Of a DNA stretch of 64,000 bases, positions 60,223 through 64,000 are shown piece after piece; within the stretch, counting starts at the first letter, position 1, and each line of letters opens with the position of its first letter. This DNA is from JAVDCA01 sp035293985 (lineage in GTDB: Bacteria > Pseudomonadota > Alphaproteobacteria > Rhizobiales > Xanthobacteraceae), in NCBI GenBank assembly GCA_035293985.1, contig DATGLS010000018.1:1-64000 (forward strand), in the 5' to 3' direction. The notes beneath the pieces are model-generated. The model saw only the letters and a list, made by a program, of their open reading frames with translations. It ran no database searches and was not told the DNA's origin. The position numbers and the translations under genes were made by a program.

Positions 60223-61236
60223 ATGACCGCCGAGACAATCCATGATGCGCATGCGCCGACCTTCGCGGCGCCGATGGAGCCGGCGCGCTACACGCGGCGG
60301 CTTTTTCTCGAGCCCCATCAGCTCGTCGAGCGCGTGACGCCGCAGCGAGACCTCTTCGTGCTTGCCCATCTCGGCATTCCGCATGTCGTCGCCGCCGACT
60401 GGCGGCTCGTCATCGATGGCCTGGTCGAGCGGTCGCTGACGCTGACGCTCGACGACCTGCGGCGCTTGCCGGCGCGCGAGGTGGAGTCGTTCCACCAATG
60501 CGCCGGCGCGCCGCGCCGGCCCGACCTCGCGGCCCGTCGGGTCGGCAATGTGGTGTGGCGCGGCGTCGATCTCGCCGATCTGCTGCGCGGCTGCGGCATC
60601 GCCGATGCGGCGCAGTTCGTGTGGGCGTACGGGCTCGATCACGGCAAGTACGAGGACATCAGCGCCAAGTGGTACGTCAAGGACCTGCCGCGGGCGCGCC
60701 TCGCGGACGGTGGCGTGCTCCTCGCCTACGAGGTCAACGGCGAGCCGCTCGCGCCCGAGCACGGCTTTCCGCTTCGCCTCATCGTGCCTGGCTACTACGG
60801 CACCAACACCGTCAAATGGCTGTGGCGGCTGCGGCTCGCCCCCTCCCGCGCCACCGGCCCGTTCACGACCGTGCTCTACAACGATCCCGATCCGGCGAGC
60901 GGCACGCGCCCCGTATGGGAAGCGCCGCCCGAGTCGCTCATCGTCGCGCCGCGGGACGGATCGCTTGCGGCGGCGCCGATCGCGATCTGGGGCTGGGCCT
61001 GGGGCGCGGCGGGCATCGCGAAGGTCGAAATCAGCCTCGACGGCGGCGAGACCTGGTCGCTCGCAAGCCTCGAGCCGCGCCGTCAATGGTCGTGGCAGCG
61101 CTTTTCTTTGAACTGGCAGCCGTCGCGCGCCGGCGCCTATACCGTCGCAGCCCGCGCGACCGACCTGCGCGGAATCGTGCAGCCCCAAGCGAAGGCGCGT
61201 AATTCGGTCCATACGGTGGGCGTGACCATCGCGTAG
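60223..61236 (+). CDS. Sulfite-oxidase-family molybdopterin enzyme
   Basis: The 337-residue protein has the oxidoreductase molybdopterin domain (residues ~55-215) with the molybdenum-ligand cysteine C93 in SFHQCAG, GVDLADLLRGCGI and VPGYYGTNTVKWLWRL, and a C-terminal dimerisation domain (~235-335; KVEISLDGGETWSLA). This is the SUOX/plant nitrate reductase core without heme or NAD domains. There is no twin-arginine signal, so a cytoplasmic location is predicted, unlike SorA/YedY. The substrate (sulfite or other) is not decidable. No cytochrome gene is adjacent. Confidence 0.88.
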   Translation: MTAETIHDAHAPTFAAPMEPARYTRRLFLEPHQLVERVTPQRDLFVLAHLGIPHVVAADWRLVIDGLVERSLTLTLDDLRRLPAREVESFHQCAGAPRRPDLAARRVGNVVWRGVDLADLLRGCGIADAAQFVWAYGLDHGKYEDISAKWYVKDLPRARLADGGVLLAYEVNGEPLAPEHGFPLRLIVPGYYGTNTVKWLWRLRLAPSRATGPFTTVLYNDPDPASGTRPVWEAPPESLIVAPRDGSLAAAPIAIWGWAWGAAGIAKVEISLDGGETWSLASLEPRRQWSWQRFSLNWQPSRAGAYTVAARATDLRGIVQPQAKARNSVHTVGVTIA

Positions 61237-61288
61237 CTGAAGCGCCGAGGGGCCTGCGCTCACCGAGGTCCGCTGAGGTCGCCTCGTG

Positions 61289-61386
61289 GTCATTGCGAGG
61301 AGGCCGCAGGTCGACGAAGCAATTCAGATCCGCATGTGCATGCGGTGCAGGATTGCTTCGTTGCGCTTCGCGCGTCTTGCAATGAC
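61289..61386. repeat. Intergenic repeat with GTCATTGC/GCAATGAC ends (second copy)
   Basis: GTCATTGC (61289-61296) and GCAATGAC (61379-61386) bound 98 bases with internal GAAGCAAT/ATTGCTTC arms. The ends are identical to those of the element at 31203-31290. It separates the convergent molybdoenzyme and chemoreceptor genes. Confidence 0.7.
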
Positions 61387-61414
61387 GATGAGACGCGGCG
61401 CGGGGCGCCGCCGA

Positions 61415-63121
61415 TCAGGCGGCGCGAACGGACGTCAAGAAGTTTTCCATCTCGCGCTTGAGGCGCTTGCTCTCGTTCGCGAGGAGCTGCGCCGACGACA
61501 GCACCTGGGCCGATGCGGCGCCGGTCTCGCCGGCGCCGCGGTTCACGCTGCTGATATTGGCGACGACCTGCGAGGTGCCCTGCGCGGCCTGCTGCACGTT
61601 GCGGGCGATCTCCTGGCTGGCGGCGCCCTGCTGCTCGACGGCGGCGGCGACCGCGGTCGCGATCTCGGCGATACGGCCGATCGTCTTGGTGATCTCCTGG
61701 ATGGCCCCGACCGAGTCGTGCGTGGCGGACTGGATCCCGCTGATCTGGCCGGAAATCTCCTCCGTCGCCTTGGCGGTCTGGGTCGCGAGCGCCTTGACCT
61801 CCTGCGCGACCACCGCAAATCCCCTTCCGGCTTCACCCGCGCGCGCGGCCTCGATCGTGGCGTTCAGCGCCAGCAGGTTGGTCTGATCGGCGATCGCCGT
61901 GATGAACTTGACGACGTCGCCGACGCGGTTGGCGAGTTGCGACAGCTGGCCGATGCGCTGATCGGTCCGCGCGGCCTGCTCGACCGCCTCGGCGGCGATG
62001 CGGCTCGACTCCTGCACCTGGCGGGCGATCTCGTCGACCGAGGAGGCGAGCTCCTCGGCGGCGGCCGCCACGGTCTGGACGTTCGCGGAGGCCTCCTCGG
62101 AGGCGCTCGCCACCACGCCGGCGAGCTCGCGCGTGGTCTGCGCGGTCTTGCTCATGGTGTTGGCGGCGCTTTCGAGCGAGCCCGACGTCGAGGAGACCTT
62201 GTCGACGATCTCGCCCACGGTCGTCTCGAAGCGGTCGGCGAAGTTCTGCAGCTCGGCCGCGCGCGCGCGCTCGATCTCGCGATTTTTCTCCTCGCGCTCG
62301 GTCGCCTCGCGCTGCGCCTTGGCGACCGCCTGCAGCTTGAATTCCTCGACCGCCCGCGCCATCTGCCCGACCTCGTCGCGACGATCGAGGCCCGGCAATT
62401 GGACGGCGAAGTCACCCTGCGCGAGCTCGCGCATGGCGGCGCACATCGCGACCACCGGGCGCGAGATGTCGCGTCCGACGAAGAACGAGATCAGCACGCC
62501 GATCAGCGCCACCGCGAGGACGACGCCCGCGAGCATCGACTTCTGCGCCTCGAGCGCCATGTTTGCGCGAGAGATCTCGCGGTCGCGCACGTCGTTGCTC
62601 GCGCGAATCAGGCTTTCAGTGAGCTCCTTGATGCTGGCGAACTGCCGCTCCGCGCCCTTGATGAAAATGAGGGCGGACGCCGGATCGCCGTCGGCCATGT
62701 CGAGCGCATCGCTCGACTGTTTCAGATAGGCCGCGACCGCTGTGTCCAGCTTCTTGAACTGCTCGGCCGTCGCGGCATTGGTGCCGCGCGCGGCTTCGGC
62801 GATCTTGAGCTTGCTCGAGATCTCGGCCAGCGCCGTCGAGGTCTGCTTGACCAGCGCCTCCAGCTGGCTCTGGTCCTTCTCGTTGGCGGCCATGGCCGCC
62901 ACCCGGTAGAGGTTGGCGTGCGCGGCCCAGATCGTGGTGTTGAGATCGGCGACCGCTTCCGCCTGGCGCACCGGACCCGCGAAAAGGCCCGAGACGTTCG
63001 CCTGATTGCTCGTCAGCGTATGGAGGAAGTAGGCGCCCACGCCCACCAGCGCGATGATGAGGCAGGCGGGCGAGAGCTGAATCTTCCAGTTGAACCCGAG
63101 ATTACGCAGCCAGGCGAACAT
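61415..63121 (-). CDS. Methyl-accepting chemotaxis protein
   Basis: The 568-residue chemoreceptor has transmembrane helices at ~12-33 and ~195-217 flanking a ~160-residue helical periplasmic domain of the four-helix-bundle type. A HAMP domain (~218-272) follows, then a signalling domain with the invariant hairpin tip [31 protein letters not shown]-type sequence (here [15 protein letters not shown]). No CheR-binding pentapeptide is seen at the C-terminus ([10 protein letters not shown]). It relays periplasmic signals to CheA/CheW, and the adjacent secreted Cache protein (63185) may be a ligand-binding partner. Confidence 0.95.
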   Translation of the reverse strand: [568 protein letters not shown]

Positions 63122-63184
63122 TTTGGCACGCCTCGTCGATGGTTGGGGTGGAATGGCGGCCCTCGCGCGCTCGGCGGATCGGCT

Positions 63185-63652
63185 TCAGGGCTTGTAGATG
63201 CCGGCGCAGACCGCGGTGTTGTCCAGCCGCTCGCAGTACATCTGCTTCGGCTCGACTTTCTTGGTCGTCGGGTCCATGAACTTGTAGTCCTGCCAGAAGG
63301 TCGGCTCCTTCTGGGCGAGCTCGATGCGCTCCTTCACGAAGTACTTGCCGTCGACGTCCTGCGCGTCCTTCATGTCCTTGCCCACGAACTTGGCGTTGCC
63401 CCCGTGGGCCAGCACCTTCCCGTCGAGCTGATAGACGACGACGTAGAGGTCGCGATCGACGAATTGGCCGGTCCGGTTGTCGATCTCGGCATATGCCTTG
63501 TCGGGCCCTTGCGCCTTGATGTACGCGACGGCCTTCTTGACCATGGCGACAGCCTCGTCCTTGGTGGCACGATCGGCCGCGAAAGCGGGTGCGACGGCGA
63601 GGAATGCACCGATCGCGAACAGCAGCGTGGCGTTGGCAGCGTAGCCCTTCAT
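63185..63652 (-). CDS. Secreted single-Cache-domain protein
   Basis: The 155-residue protein starts at ATG 63652 behind GGGAGAAC and has a signal peptide (1-25, ending AFA). The mature part is one sCache_2-like sensor domain: DEAVAMVKKAVAYIKAQG, DRDLYVVVYQLDGKVLAHGGNAKFVGKDM and the C-terminal YKFMDPTTKKVEPKQMYCE. Such domains usually sit inside receptors; here it is free in the periplasm. It lies 63 bases before the chemoreceptor gene on the same strand and is probably co-transcribed with it. Confidence 0.82.
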   Translation of the reverse strand: MKGYAANATLLFAIGAFLAVAPAFAADRATKDEAVAMVKKAVAYIKAQGPDKAYAEIDNRTGQFVDRDLYVVVYQLDGKVLAHGGNAKFVGKDMKDAQDVDGKYFVKERIELAQKEPTFWQDYKFMDPTTKKVEPKQMYCERLDNTAVCAGIYKP

Positions 63653-63798
63653 GGTTCGTTCTCCCGGATTTTCCCTTTTTGGCAGGGGTCCCGGAATAAG
63701 GTCAGAAAACGGAAAATTATCTATTAACTGCCGCAAGAATGAGTAGGCGATCGGGCAATCGCTCAACTTTTCGGAAGCGCCGGGATGCCGTGGCGGAG

Positions 63799-64000
63799 CT
63801 ACTTGCGAGATAGCGAGACGATCGCCCGTTCGCGCCGGAATGCCTCGATCTCCGCGTCTCCGAACCCCGCCTCGCGCAGCACGGCATCCGTGTCCTCGCC
63901 GTAGCGCGGCGCGCCTTTGCGCACCTTGCCCGGCGTCGCCGAGAACTTCACCGGCAGCCCGACCGTCCTTACCGGGCCCAGCGCCGAGTGCTCGGCCTCG
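63799..64000 (-). CDS. CaiB/BaiF (family III) CoA-transferase, C-terminal part
   Basis: Only the last ~66 codons are in the window; the gene continues past the right edge. The translated end (GLPVKFSATPGKVRKGAPRYGEDTDAVL, then LREAGFGDAEIEAFRRERAIVS) is the typical C-terminus of family III CoA-transferases such as formyl-CoA or carnitine CoA-transferases. Substrate cannot be judged from this fragment. The 146 bases between it and the Cache gene hold only the latter's promoter region. Confidence 0.8.
   Translation of the reverse strand, partial: EAEHSALGPVRTVGLPVKFSATPGKVRKGAPRYGEDTDAVLREAGFGDAEIEAFRRERAIVSLSRK

Overview
The window looks like chromosome of a high-GC alphaproteobacterium of the order Hyphomicrobiales (Bradyrhizobium / Rhodopseudomonas / Xanthobacteraceae-like). 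This is inferred from strong GC codon bias, paralogous MFS, TRAP and CoA-transferase genes, PQQ and formate enzymes, an alphaproteobacterial initiator tRNA, and short palindromic intergenic repeats with GTCATTGC/GCAATGAC ends. No genus is claimed.

Region 1 (1-12757) is accessory DNA of visibly lower GC. From the left it holds: an IS21-like terminal repeat array that cuts a DUF4407-like membrane gene; a minus-strand run of two paralogous small helix-turn-helix genes, a TPR protein and an unknown protein; a perfect GTTC-N7-GTTC (alphaproteobacterial LexA) box; a tyrosine recombinase; an AbiE-type toxin-antitoxin pair with a promoter-overlapping operator; and a complete initiator tRNA gene. It continues with a compact minus-strand six-gene cluster: putative HTH regulator, ABC ATPase, permease and THI5/NMT1-like binding protein, a SAM methyltransferase, and a protein-arginine-methyltransferase-like enzyme. 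The region ends at a 47-base 3' fragment of a second initiator tRNA that still carries its own terminator. This is probably the scar of integration into a tRNA gene.

Region 2 (12822-22627) is core-like. It has DUF2277 and RMD1/YagE proteins, several small secreted proteins, a porin, and two large TPR/SPINDLY O-GlcNAc-transferase-like proteins on either side of the porin.

Region 3 (22643-39323) is an oxalate/formate locus. It encodes an OxlT-like antiporter, a GntR regulator, oxalyl-CoA decarboxylase, formyl-CoA transferase with an odd basic N-terminal tail, a stand-alone formyltransferase/10-formyl-THF hydrolase-like protein, and formate-THF ligase. A second OFA-type transporter with a 44-residue partner protein, a LysR regulator and a two-subunit NAD-dependent Mo/W formate dehydrogenase follow. 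Together they import oxalate, decarboxylate it as the CoA ester, and send the C1 unit either to NADH and CO2 (formate dehydrogenase) or to the folate pool (Fhs and the formyltransferase-like protein). A shared GGTATAACGTA element lies upstream of both the oxlT-like gene and the gntR gene.

Region 4 (39344-51129) contains a catabolic cluster (flavin monooxygenase, MFS, cupin, CocE-like hydrolase) divergent from a TetR gene across a perfect 20-bp palindrome. After it come a PAS-GGDEF-EAL protein, a second TetR/MFS divergent pair with a long inverted repeat, a 15-bp tandem repeat and a secreted polyglycine protein.

Region 5 (51332-64000) holds a winged-helix/TPR regulator, an MddA-like methyltransferase, a TRAP transporter, a PQQ dehydrogenase with a cytochrome c, an alpha/beta hydrolase, a sulfite-oxidase-like molybdoenzyme, a chemoreceptor with a neighbouring secreted Cache protein, and the C-terminal end of a CaiB/BaiF CoA-transferase at the right edge. 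No rRNA operon, CRISPR array or complete transposase gene was found.
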